Source of the DNA: Muribaculaceae bacterium
Lineage (GTDB): Bacteria; Bacteroidota; Bacteroidia; Bacteroidales; Muribaculaceae
Assembly: GCA_029051525.1 (NCBI GenBank)
Contig: JAIDKG010000066.1
Coordinates: 1 to 32,655 of the forward strand
DNA length: 32,655 nt
Direction: 5' to 3'
Shown: positions 14,653-22,171 of the stretch, in pieces
Layout: the number at the start of each line of letters is the position of its first letter
Numbering within the stretch: position 1 is the first letter of the stretch
Made by a program: the position numbers and the translations under genes
Notes under the pieces: generated by a model
Told to the model about the DNA's origin: nothing
What the model saw: only the letters and a program-made list of their open reading frames with translations
Database searches by the model: none

Positions 14653-16521
14653 ATGACTACAAACCTTACATCACTCTCCCGCCACATAGGCCTGGCGGCC
14701 TCAATGCTTCTTCTGCCGGCGATCACCGCAATGGCCGCAGATGCCCCGGGTGTGGAAGTGGCCCATCTGAGCGCCAATAATACTATGGTGCGCGTGAATG
14801 GCTCCCAACGCTATCTGCTCCTCCCTGTGCAGGAGAGCAACGATGATGCAAGAATCAATATTCTGGTGGATGGCAAGGTGGCTGAGACCATCTATGTGCG
14901 TCTGGCCGCTACCCGCACCGATTATACGGTTCCCTTCGACCTCTCCCCTTATGAAGGGAAGAATGTGGTGCTCGATATCGTGACTCCGCAGGGGCGCAGC
15001 TCTGTGCGCGAGGCTAAGGGTGATGCCTGCTGGCAGGGTATGACGCTGACCGATACGCCGGATTTCACCGACCGCGAAACGAAGTATCGCCCCCTCTTCC
15101 ACCACACCCCGATATATGGATGGATGAACGACCCCAACGGTATGTTCTATAAGGATGGCCTGTGGCATCTCTATTATCAGTATAATCCTTATGGCTCGAA
15201 GTGGCAGAATATGACCTGGGGCCACTCCGTATCGTCCGATCTTGTGAATTGGCGCCACCTCCCCCCTGCCCTGCGCCCGGATGGATTGGGATCGATTTTC
15301 AGCGGCAGTTGCGCAATCGACCATGACAATACCGCCGGATATAGCGAGGATGCGGTGATTGCGCTCTATACCTCGGCCGGCACAAGCCAGATGCAGAGTC
15401 TGGCGGCAAGCACCGATGGTGGTGAGACTTTCACCAAATATGGCGCCAATCCGGTGCTGACGCTCGAGAGCGAGGCTCGCGACCCGAATATGTTCTTCAA
15501 TCCCGCCACCGGCGAATGGAACTTAGTGCTCGCCCATGCCCTCGACCATGAGATGCTCTTCTTCACTTCGCCCGATCTGAAGAAGTGGACTCTGGTTGAC
15601 TCTTTCGGCAAGGGAATCGGTGCTCAGGGTGGTGTGTGGGAATGCCCCGACCTCTTCGAGCTCCCCGTGGAGGGGACCGGCGATAAGAAGTGGGTGCTTC
15701 TCTGCAATATCAATCCCGGCGGCCCCTTCGGCGGCAGCGCCACTCAGTATTTCATCGGTGATTGGGATGGTCATCACTTCACACCCCTCACCCGCCCGGA
15801 TGGCTCGATAGCGACCAAATGGCTCGATTACGGCAAGGATCATTACGCCACCGTGACCTGGAGCGACGCTCCCGATGCGCGACGCACCGCCATAGGCTGG
15901 ATGAGCAATTGGGAATATGCCGCCGATGTGCCCACCACTCAGTATCGCAGTGCAAATACTCTGCCGCGTGAGATAGGTCTCTTCGTAGGTCCGGATGGCG
16001 ATATCTATGCCTCTTCGGCACCATCGCCTGAGCTGGAGAATATACGTGGTTCGCGAGTGGTGAATGCGGGTTCGTTCAGCGTGGGGGCCAAGGGTCGCTC
16101 GTTCGCTCTCCCCACAGCCAATTCCGGTATCTGCGAGATACTGGTGGATATCAACCCTTCGCAGGCTCCGATTGTGGATCTGACTCTCTCGAATCAGAAT
16201 GGTGATAAGGTGACTATGGCATATGATGTCAAGGCCCATACCATCTCGATGGACCGCACCCGCAGCGGACGCACCGATTTCAGCGATTCTTTCCCGTCTG
16301 TGACCGTGGCTCCGACCTATGAGAGCGATGGATGCTTGAGCCTCCGCATCTATGTAGACCGCTCAAGCATCGAACTCTTCGGCAACAACGGACGCGCCGT
16401 GATGACCAACCTCGTATTCCCCGGGTCGCCCTACACTACCCTCACCATCTCGGCCCCGCAACAAAAGGCGAAGATCGGCAAAACAGTGGTGTATGCACTC
16501 AATCCGGCTCAGTCTGAATAA
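14653..16521 (+). CDS. Periplasmic GH32 fructosidase with N-terminal DUF4980-like domain
   Basis: This 622-residue enzyme should cleave fructose from fructans, fructo-oligosaccharides or sucrose. A signal peptide (about 1-29, ending AMA) has no lipobox, so the periplasm is the likely location. A beta domain (about 33-125) of the kind found before GH32 in Bacteroides precedes the five-bladed catalytic domain. The three catalytic motifs are intact: nucleophile D160 in WMNDPNG, transition-state stabiliser D277 in RDPNMFF, and acid/base E330 in WECPDLFEL. A C-terminal beta-sandwich (about 470-615) contains RIYVDRSSIELFGNNGRA, the usual GH32C signature. It is the first gene of the operon, 62 bases before the transporter. 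Endo or exo action, and inulin versus levan preference, cannot be told from sequence alone. Confidence 0.95.
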   Translation: MTTNLTSLSRHIGLAASMLLLPAITAMAADAPGVEVAHLSANNTMVRVNGSQRYLLLPVQESNDDARINILVDGKVAETIYVRLAATRTDYTVPFDLSPYEGKNVVLDIVTPQGRSSVREAKGDACWQGMTLTDTPDFTDRETKYRPLFHHTPIYGWMNDPNGMFYKDGLWHLYYQYNPYGSKWQNMTWGHSVSSDLVNWRHLPPALRPDGLGSIFSGSCAIDHDNTAGYSEDAVIALYTSAGTSQMQSLAASTDGGETFTKYGANPVLTLESEARDPNMFFNPATGEWNLVLAHALDHEMLFFTSPDLKKWTLVDSFGKGIGAQGGVWECPDLFELPVEGTGDKKWVLLCNINPGGPFGGSATQYFIGDWDGHHFTPLTRPDGSIATKWLDYGKDHYATVTWSDAPDARRTAIGWMSNWEYAADVPTTQYRSANTLPREIGLFVGPDGDIYASSAPSPELENIRGSRVVNAGSFSVGAKGRSFALPTANSGICEILVDINPSQAPIVDLTLSNQNGDKVTMAYDVKAHTISMDRTRSGRTDFSDSFPSVTVAPTYESDGCLSLRIYVDRSSIELFGNNGRAVMTNLVFPGSPYTTLTISAPQQKAKIGKTVVYALNPAQSE

Positions 16522-16583
16522 ACCAAGTTGAGAGTTACTTCCTTGTAACTCCTAAGCTACTTACACTTAAAATCTATCCAAAT

Positions 16584-17768
16584 ATGGACTCCACAGCAAC
16601 CTATCCCATATCCGACCGCCGCAGCACGCTGATGCAATTCGTGCCGGTGATGCTCTGCTTCTTCGCTATGGGTTTCGTAGATCTGGTAGGCACAGCCTCC
16701 AACTATGTGCAGAAAGACCTGCATCTCACCGATTCGCAGGCCAACCTATTCCCCTCACTCGTCTTCTTCTGGTTTCTGATTTTCTCGGTACCTACGGGTA
16801 TGCTGATGAACCGCATCGGCCGCAAGAAGACAGTGCTCATCAGTCTGGCCATCACTCTGGTATCGCTGATTGTGCCGATCTTCAATGATGGTTATTACAC
16901 TATGCTGGTGGCTTTCTCGCTCCTGGGCATAGGCAATGCGGTGATGCAGACCTCGCTCAATCCCCTTGTGAGCAATCTGATCCGTCCCGACCGACTGGCC
17001 TCGACGCTGACTTTCGGCCAGTTTGTGAAGGCTATTGCATCGTTTCTGGCTCCGGTCATCGCCTCTTGGGCAGCCACGACCTATCTCCCCACATTCGGGT
17101 TGGGCTGGCGCGCACTCTTCGTGATCTATGCAGTGGTATGCGTATTCTCGGTGGGTGCTTTGGCCGCCACTCCGATCACGGAGGAGAAGAGCGACCGCGC
17201 CTCGGGTTTCATGGAGTGTCTTCGTCTGTTGGGACGCCCCTTCATCCTGCTCTGTTTCCTTGGCATTATGTGCCATGTGGGTATCGATGTGGGCACCAAC
17301 ACCACTGCCCCGAAGATCATCATGGAGCGCCTGTCGCTCCCGCTTGAAGAGGCGGCCTTCGCCACCGGCATATATTTCATATTCCGCACCGCCGGTTGCT
17401 TCCTGGGCACATTCCTGCTCCGCGTGATGCCGGCCCGCATCTTCTTCGGCATAAGTGTGGCTATGATGCTTGCGGCCATGGTGATGCTGGGTGTATGCCA
17501 CACACTTACCGGTATCTATGTAGCACTCGCCCTTGTGGGCTTTGGCAACTCCAATATCTTCTCTGTGATATTCTCGCAGGCTCTCATTGCCGCCCCGCAG
17601 GAGAAGAATGAGGTGTCGGGTCTGATGATCATGGGTCTCTTCGGCGGCACTATCTTCCCGCTCGCCATGGGATTTGCGGCCGACGCCATGGGCCAGGCCG
17701 GTGCCGTGGCCGTGATGGCGGCCGGTGTGGCCTACCTCGTGTTCTACACTCTTCGCATCAAAAAATAA
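16584..17768 (+). CDS. Sugar MFS transporter, FucP/GlcP-like
   Basis: This 394-residue inner-membrane protein has about 12 hydrophobic helices. The cytoplasmic loop between helices 2 and 3 carries the MFS motif NRIGRKKTVL, and helices 4-5 show the GNAVMQTSLNPLVSNL stretch of the fucose/glucose-galactose permease family. In Bacteroides fructan loci a transporter of this type moves fructose across the inner membrane. Its place between GH32 and fructokinase points to the same role here. The stop codon touches the end of an inverted repeat copy, so the gene's 3' end lies at an element boundary, although the length is normal for the family. Confidence 0.92.
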   Translation: MDSTATYPISDRRSTLMQFVPVMLCFFAMGFVDLVGTASNYVQKDLHLTDSQANLFPSLVFFWFLIFSVPTGMLMNRIGRKKTVLISLAITLVSLIVPIFNDGYYTMLVAFSLLGIGNAVMQTSLNPLVSNLIRPDRLASTLTFGQFVKAIASFLAPVIASWAATTYLPTFGLGWRALFVIYAVVCVFSVGALAATPITEEKSDRASGFMECLRLLGRPFILLCFLGIMCHVGIDVGTNTTAPKIIMERLSLPLEEAAFATGIYFIFRTAGCFLGTFLLRVMPARIFFGISVAMMLAAMVMLGVCHTLTGIYVALALVGFGNSNIFSVIFSQALIAAPQEKNEVSGLMIMGLFGGTIFPLAMGFAADAMGQAGAVAVMAAGVAYLVFYTLRIKK

Positions 17769-18050
17769 GAGCGCGTTCCTTAAAATTTCGGGGTCGTAGG
17801 GGCGGCGATTTTTGAGTGGATTTTGCGAGTCGAAGAAGGAACGATGCGGGCATCGTGACTGATGAGATCTCGCAAAATACGCCAAAAAGCGCCGGGGAAA
17901 GGTAACTTTTACACTCGAAGGCTCCCCGACTCCAATAATGGAATTATTATATTTCTTTATCAAGCAGCTGTATAATGTGTAAATAAATCCAAATCAAAGC
18001 TATAAATTATAAACGGCTTTTTAACATACACATTGGCCCGGCTGTAAGAA
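17767..18050 (-). repeat. Dispersed repeat, full inverted copy inside the fructan operon
   Basis: Read on the minus strand this matches the copy at 5367-5651 from CTTACAGC to the CGCGCTC end, with only scattered changes. It begins directly at the transporter's stop codon. Together with the next copy it forms a head-to-head pair whose outer ends are inverted repeats of about 36 bases, differing at one position. Confidence 0.9.
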
Positions 18051-18196
18051 AAAGTTACCTATGGTCTCGCATCCTTGGGCGTATTTTGCCCCTTGCTTTC
18101 AGTCGCATACCTCGGTATGCTCCTTACAGCAAGTGACAAAATCCACTCCAAGGCTGCGACCCCTACGGCCCCGAAATTTTAAGGAACGCGCTCTAA
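18049..18196 (+). repeat. Dispersed repeat, variant copy with an altered hairpin
   Basis: This copy shares AAAAGTTACCT at its left, the GGCGTATTTTG block, the CAGTC and TCCTT flanks of the inner hairpin, AAAATCCACT, and the full 3' end. The hairpin arms between them differ from the type A copies. It runs up to 53 bases before the fructokinase start. The 481-base gap between the transporter and kinase genes consists almost entirely of these two copies. Confidence 0.85.
18084..18141 (+). other. Structured hairpin inside the repeat (type B)
   Basis: GCATACC (18105-18111), a TC loop and GGTATGC (18114-18120) form the inner 7-bp stem. CTTGCT (18092-18097) pairs with AGCAAG (18128-18133), and TTTTG (18084-18088) with CAAAA (18137-18141). 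The inner stem length, loop length and outer pairs match type A, but the bases of both arms have changed together. Confidence 0.75.
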
Positions 18197-18249
18197 ATAC
18201 ACCTGAATAACAACCTTCCTGCTGGAAGATAATTAGCCTTAGAACAACA

Positions 18250-19128
18250 ATGAATAATCTTGTAATAGGAATGGGCGAGGCTCTCTGGGATGTCCTCCCC
18301 GAGGGAAAGAAAATAGGTGGCGCTCCGGCCAATTTCGCCTACCACGTTTCGCAATTCGGACTCCCCGGCATGGTGGTCAGCGCAGTGGGCGACGACACTC
18401 TGGGCCACGAAATCCTGGAGAATTTCACATCAAAAGGTCTCTCCCAACTCATCGCTACCGTGCCCTATCCCACCGGCACCGTGCAGGTGGAACTCGACCA
18501 GGTAGGAGTGCCCCAATACGACATCAAGGAGAATGTGGCCTGGGACAACATCCCCTTCTCCCCCGAACTTGAGGATGTGGCCCGCCGCACACGCGCCGTG
18601 TGCTTCGGCTCTCTGGCCCAGCGCAACGTAGTGTCGCGCCAGACCATCCACAGCTTCCTCGACGCAATGCCCAAGACCGACGACCGACTCGTGGTATTCG
18701 ACGTCAACCTCCGTCAGGGATTCTACAACAAGGAGATTCTCTGCGACTCGATGGAGCGCTGCAATATTCTCAAGATCAATGATGAGGAACTCATCACGGT
18801 GAGCCGCATGTTTGGCTATCCGGGCATCGATCTTCAGGATAAATGCTGGATTCTGCTCGGCAAATACAACCTCCGCATGCTCATCCTCACCTGCGGCATC
18901 AACGGCAGCTACGTCTTCACCCCCGGCCACGTATCCTTCCAGCCCACTCCCCGTGTAGAGGTGGCCGACACCGTAGGCGCCGGCGACTCCTTCACCGCCG
19001 CCTTCATCTCCGCCATCATCAAAGGCCTCTCCGTGGAGGAAGCCCACTCTCTGGCCGTGCGCACCTCAGCCTACGTCTGCACCTGCCACGGTGCCATGCC
19101 GGTGCTCCCCGACTCACTCAAATCCTGA
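18250..19128 (+). CDS. Fructokinase, PfkB family
   Basis: This 292-residue cytoplasmic sugar kinase should phosphorylate fructose with ATP. The N-terminal PfkB signature (GGAPANFAYHVSQFG, about 23-37) and the C-terminal signature with the catalytic base (DTVGAGDSFTAAF, D246) are both intact, as is DVNLRQGFYN (about 151-160). The length is typical of ScrK-like fructokinases. It closes the route GH32, transporter, kinase. It is separated from the transporter gene by a 430-base pair of head-to-head repeats. I see no TAnnTTTG box in the 53 bases between the repeat and the start, so expression probably depends on read-through of the repeats. Confidence 0.93.
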   Translation: MNNLVIGMGEALWDVLPEGKKIGGAPANFAYHVSQFGLPGMVVSAVGDDTLGHEILENFTSKGLSQLIATVPYPTGTVQVELDQVGVPQYDIKENVAWDNIPFSPELEDVARRTRAVCFGSLAQRNVVSRQTIHSFLDAMPKTDDRLVVFDVNLRQGFYNKEILCDSMERCNILKINDEELITVSRMFGYPGIDLQDKCWILLGKYNLRMLILTCGINGSYVFTPGHVSFQPTPRVEVADTVGAGDSFTAAFISAIIKGLSVEEAHSLAVRTSAYVCTCHGAMPVLPDSLKS

Positions 19129-19133
19129 CACCC

Positions 19134-19208
19134 GGAGGGGCGCAGCCCCCTCCCGACACTCTCCCTTCACCCCTCCCCGACCCCGCCGGCTCCTGCCTGC
19201 GGGGTCGG
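19134..19208 (+). terminator. Two GC-rich hairpins after the fructokinase gene
   Basis: The first hairpin pairs GGAGGGG (19134-19140) with CCCCTCC (19147-19153), starting six bases after the stop codon. The second pairs CCGACCCCG (19177-19185) with CGGGGTCGG (19200-19208). Neither is followed by a T run, but together they plausibly end the fructan operon. Confidence 0.55.
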
Positions 19209-19284
19209 CTCGCATATACATGTATGATACCTATAGAAATCCCGGCCCGGATTACGAAGTGAAAACGAAATCCCGAAAAGACTT

Positions 19285-19313
19285 GATAATATAATCAATT
19301 TATGTTATCTTTG
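19285..19313 (+). promoter_or_regulatory. Promoter copied from a toxin-antitoxin locus, upstream of the sigma gene
   Basis: TATCTTTG at 19306-19313 is a perfect -7 box, with CTTG ending at 19285, 20 bases upstream. From the -7 box to the ATG at 19333 the sequence closely follows the antitoxin promoter at 5784-5811 (both read TATCTTTGCAAACA, then an A/T and AATGA). It may now drive the sigma factor gene. Confidence 0.6.
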
Positions 19314-19332
19314 CAAACATAATGACAATACC

Positions 19333-19380
19333 ATGAGGCAACTGTTAAGAAGAAAGCCACTGGAGTATTCATAACAACCT
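19333..19380 (+). pseudogene. Relic of an antitoxin gene start
   Basis: After the ATG, one base appears lost. Reading on in the shifted frame from 19335 gives EATVKKKATGVFITT and then a stop. This parallels EAAIQKKATMFRLSV at the start of the antitoxin at 5811. The upstream promoter is also shared. I read this as the 5' stub of a second ribbon-helix-helix antitoxin gene whose remainder has been lost. In the ATG's own frame only 13 codons remain. Confidence 0.5.
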
Positions 19381-19397
19381 AATCTGATTACTAACTT

Positions 19398-20366
19398 ATG
19401 AGCAATATGATACCTATTGGCTTTGAAGGCACCCATCACTCTCATATATTGGCTATCGATTTGATGGCCGATAGTTGGAATGATGAAACGATGCAGCCGA
19501 ATGAGACGCACAACAGAGTCTTCGACTCGCTTTGTGCGCGGGAATCTGCCAATACTTTGGATCTCAAGACTGAAAGGAAGTTACTCGAGCGATTCAAGCA
19601 GGGGGATATCCATGCCCGAGATGCGTTGATCTGGGCAAATCTGAAATCTGTGAGATTAATTGCCCATGGTTTCAAATCCGACACGCCCGACCGGAGCGAT
19701 ATGTTTTCGGAGGGTCTGGTGGGTTTGCTCAAGTCGATGGAGAGCTTTAAGCTCGAATATCAGTTTCACTTCGACTCTTTTGCCCATAAGTGTATCTTTT
19801 ACAGTATCAAGAATTTTCTCGACTTCTACGGTCTCGGAAGGATATGCATATCCTCCATGCGGGCGCTAAAACCCGCATATCTTGCATTTTACAATAAATA
19901 TTATCAAGAGAACCATATTCCTCCTTCTGACGACCAAGTGGCTCAGGCACTACAACGTATCAATACCGATAACGTCGACGAATTAAAGAGAGCATTCCTC
20001 CGACCGGTATCGCTGGATAGTCTATGCGACAGCTTGGGCTATAATTTCGTGATGGAGGATTTAATCGGCGATTTTTCCGATGATTTGATGGGATCTATAT
20101 CAGGCGATGCTTCGGATAATATTGAGACGATCCTTGAGAAGGAGTCGCTGCGACAGTATATTGAGGAAGCGTTGGCCAATCTTGACAAGCGCGAAGCGGA
20201 TGTAGTGCGCAAATACTACGGAATAGGCTGCGACGAACATTGTTTGGCTCAAATAAGCGCAAAGTACAATATGACAAGCGAGGGAATCCGCCAGATACTT
20301 CTCCGCTCCATCAGAAAATTAAGAGGCCTCCAAGGACGCCCGATAAGGAAATACTTCTACAATTGA
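19398..20366 (+). CDS. Divergent sigma-70 family RNA polymerase sigma factor
   Basis: This 322-residue protein has the primary-sigma-like order of regions. A region 1.2/2.1 helix is at about 54-92 (ERKLLERFKQGD, ARDALIWANLKSVRLIA), region 2.2-2.4 at about 100-150 (DMFSEGLVGLLKSMESF, FDSFAHKCIFYSIKNFL), region 3 at about 175-206 ending PVSLDS, and region 4 at about 248-311 (EALANLDKREADVVRKYYGI, then the HTH LAQISAKYNMTSEGIRQILL). The usual FSTYAxWWIRQxI block, whose aromatic residues melt the -10 box, reads FDSFAHKCIFYSI here. It may therefore recognise a different promoter. No anti-sigma gene is adjacent. The start could also be the Met at residue 4. The base composition is more AT-rich than the flanking operons. 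Confidence 0.85.
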   Translation: MSNMIPIGFEGTHHSHILAIDLMADSWNDETMQPNETHNRVFDSLCARESANTLDLKTERKLLERFKQGDIHARDALIWANLKSVRLIAHGFKSDTPDRSDMFSEGLVGLLKSMESFKLEYQFHFDSFAHKCIFYSIKNFLDFYGLGRICISSMRALKPAYLAFYNKYYQENHIPPSDDQVAQALQRINTDNVDELKRAFLRPVSLDSLCDSLGYNFVMEDLIGDFSDDLMGSISGDASDNIETILEKESLRQYIEEALANLDKREADVVRKYYGIGCDEHCLAQISAKYNMTSEGIRQILLRSIRKLRGLQGRPIRKYFYN

Positions 20367-20405
20367 CCACATCCGGCCGCAGTGCGTACACCCTGCCGCC
20401 ATTGA

Positions 20406-20460
20406 GTCCCTACGACCCCGAAATTTTAAGGAACGCGCTCTAAGGAACGACGCGCTCTAA
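20406..20460 (+). repeat. Dispersed repeat, 3' end only, with a short duplication
   Basis: GTCCCTACGACCCCGAAA through CGCGCTCTAA matches the last 40 or so bases of the element. It is followed at once by GGAACGACGCGCTCTAAG, a second copy of the terminal segment with two extra bases. The upstream body of the element is missing. Confidence 0.8.
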
Positions 20461-20503
20461 GCAATCACACGCCGATACATAAAGGCATACGAGGGCGTTG
20501 GCC

Positions 20504-21010
20504 TCAGACATTGATGCCGAATACCTGACGTAGCTCCTGACGCAGGTTGGGGGTGAGGAGCTCGGGGGAGGCTTCGAGTTCGGCGATGGTCCACCATCGG
20601 CCTCCGTCAAGTTCGTCGCTGGGCTCCACAGCATCGGGATGAATCCGGGCACGATAGGTGTGCACGTATTCGCGTTCGCGGCCGGAGTCAAAAATATAGC
20701 GGGTGAGGAATTCTTCATCAAATTGAGTGAGCCCCACCTCTTCGCGCACCTCCCGGCGCAGCGCCTCGGCGATGCTCTCGCCATAGTCCACGTGGCCCCC
20801 TACGGCCGTATCCCACTTCCCGGGTTGGATATCCTTCCACTCGGGGCGCTTCTGCAGATAGATCCGACCGTCGGCATCAAAAAGGTGCAGATGCACCACC
20901 GGATGCAGCAATCGGCTCCCGCCATGACACTCGCCACGCGTGGCGCTCCCCACCACATTACCCACCTCATCCATCACCGGAAATAACTCATCCTTATTGT
21001 CGCTTTTCAT
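20504..21010 (-). CDS. Nudix hydrolase, isopentenyl-diphosphate-isomerase-like subgroup
   Basis: This 168-residue protein starts at the ATG at 21010; a longer frame to 21094 is unsupported, and the promoter lies at 21103-21134. The Nudix box is complete (residues 72-94: GHVDYGESIAEALRREVREE then VGL, matching Gx5Ex7REUxEExGU), so it should be a metal-dependent phosphohydrolase. The N-terminal DELFPVMDEVGNVVGSATR and the HPVVHLHLFDADGRIYLQKR segment resemble YfcD-type proteins related to isopentenyl-diphosphate isomerase. The exact substrate is unknown. It is transcribed alone, ending at the repeat 3' end to its right on this strand. Confidence 0.9.
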   Translation of the reverse strand: MKSDNKDELFPVMDEVGNVVGSATRGECHGGSRLLHPVVHLHLFDADGRIYLQKRPEWKDIQPGKWDTAVGGHVDYGESIAEALRREVREEVGLTQFDEEFLTRYIFDSGREREYVHTYRARIHPDAVEPSDELDGGRWWTIAELEASPELLTPNLRQELRQVFGINV

Positions 21011-21102
21011 TGCTCTTCGTTTTATAAACCATATTACTACACAGTCGTAAGACCCCTTCCCACCTCGGCGCCACACTCGGCGCCATATCCACATCCCGAC
21101 TA

Positions 21103-21134
21103 CAAAAGTAATAATTAGCTCCTATATGGCCAAA
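21103..21134 (-). promoter_or_regulatory. Promoter of the Nudix gene
   Basis: On the minus strand, TTTG (21134-21131), a 20-base spacer and TACTTTTG (21110-21103) match the Bacteroidetes consensus exactly. The leader to the ATG at 21010 is about 85 bases. Confidence 0.75.
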
Positions 21135-21155
21135 TTTCGTTAATAAAGCAGAAGT

Positions 21156-21189
21156 AGATCCGAGGCGCCCGGCGCCACCTTCCGGATCT
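21156..21189. other. Imperfect GC-rich hairpin upstream of the recombinase gene
   Basis: AGATCCG (21156-21162) pairs with CGGATCT (21183-21189), with further pairing between the GGCGCC motifs inside. It lies 30 bases before the recombinase ATG and could be an operator, a terminator or a recombination-related site. Confidence 0.4.
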
Positions 21190-21218
21190 GTTAGGTAACC
21201 ATATCACTATTAACCGAA

Positions 21219-22121
21219 ATGCTACTCTTCATATCCTCCCTGGCATCGGGTCTGCGCCAGGCCGGACGCATACGCACGGCCGAGACCTATCTGGCGGCAG
21301 CAGCAAGCCTGAGCCGATTTCTCCATCATGCGGCTCCTGCTCTCCCCTCCTCTTATTTCACCCCTGAGCGGATCACACCGCAGTTGATGCTCAGTTATGA
21401 ATCATGGCTACGTGAGGAGGGGCTTACGGCCAATACTTCTTCGTTTTATATGCGGGTGCTTCGGGCGGCCTACAATCAGGCGGTGGAGCAACGTCTCACA
21501 CCTGACCTCCAACCCTTCGGCCGCGTATATACAGGGATTGCGAAAACCCGCAAACGCGCCATATCAATCGATGAGATCCGACGGCTGCGGCACCTGGATC
21601 TGCGCAATCAACCGTCGCTCGATTTCGCCCGCGATATGTTTATTATGAGTTTTCTGTTGCGGGGTATGAGTTTCGTGGATATGGCTTTCCTGAAGCGAGC
21701 TGACCTGCGACATGGCATACTCTCTTATCGCCGACGCAAGACGGGACAGCAGCTTCATATCGCCTGGACCCCGGAGATGCAATCGATTCTTAACAAATAC
21801 CCGCGCAATACATCGCAATATCTGCTACCTATCCTGGGCCACGATGATGTGAAGGCTCTCTACCGCTATCGCTCCATGGGGTGCATGATCAATCGCAATC
21901 TGAAGAAGGTGGCCTGCCTGGCTGGTATCAAGACTCAGCTGTCGCTATATGTGGCACGCCATAGCTGGGCCTCGGCAGCCCGGGCGAATGGGATCCCGCT
22001 GGGAATCATCAGCGAGGGGATGGGCCACGATTCCGAACGCACCACACGCATATACCTCGCTTCGCTCGACTCAACCTGTGTGGATCAGGCAAATTCTCTG
22101 ATCATCGCCTCAATTTTATAA
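21219..22121 (+). CDS. Tyrosine recombinase (site-specific integrase/invertase)
   Basis: This 300-residue protein has a core-binding SAM-like domain (about 5-105) and a catalytic domain (about 112-300). The catalytic residues are present: R148 (LLRGMSFVDM), K174 (RRRKTG), R247 with H248 (YVARHSWA), H270 (GMGHDSERTT) and the nucleophile Y279 (RIYL). The family in Bacteroidales includes integrases and the invertases that flip promoters. It stands alone, without excisionase or phage genes. I found no pair of inverted repeats around it that would mark an invertible segment. The target could be distant, or the gene could be a remnant of a lost element. Confidence 0.9.
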   Translation: MLLFISSLASGLRQAGRIRTAETYLAAAASLSRFLHHAAPALPSSYFTPERITPQLMLSYESWLREEGLTANTSSFYMRVLRAAYNQAVEQRLTPDLQPFGRVYTGIAKTRKRAISIDEIRRLRHLDLRNQPSLDFARDMFIMSFLLRGMSFVDMAFLKRADLRHGILSYRRRKTGQQLHIAWTPEMQSILNKYPRNTSQYLLPILGHDDVKALYRYRSMGCMINRNLKKVACLAGIKTQLSLYVARHSWASAARANGIPLGIISEGMGHDSERTTRIYLASLDSTCVDQANSLIIASIL

Positions 22122-22129
22122 CCCTTTCT

Positions 22130-22161
22130 ATTGGTAATCAGAATAAAATGTGTTAATTTTG
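22130..22161 (+). promoter_or_regulatory. Promoter of the CotH-family gene
   Basis: ATTG at 22130-22133, a 20-base spacer and TAATTTTG at 22154-22161 give a good Bacteroidetes promoter. The leader to the ATG at 22229 is about 60 bases. Confidence 0.65.
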
Positions 22162-22171
22162 CATTGATGTC

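Noticed and set aside
16755..17963. A 402-codon open frame antisense to the MFS transporter
   Set aside because: It begins in the inverted repeat and runs opposite a clear transporter gene. The composition (many His, Glu, Gln) is that of a shadow frame in GC-rich DNA.
17762..18200. Possible AAATA target-site duplication around the head-to-head repeat pair
   Set aside because: AAATA does occur on both sides, but other copies all continue CTCTAA, so the A residues probably belong to the element. The flanks are also AT-rich, so chance is likely.
14595..20385. Shared CCGGCCGCAGTGC at 14600 and 20372
   Set aside because: A single GC-rich 13-base match in unrelated settings, with no wider similarity, so it is probably chance.
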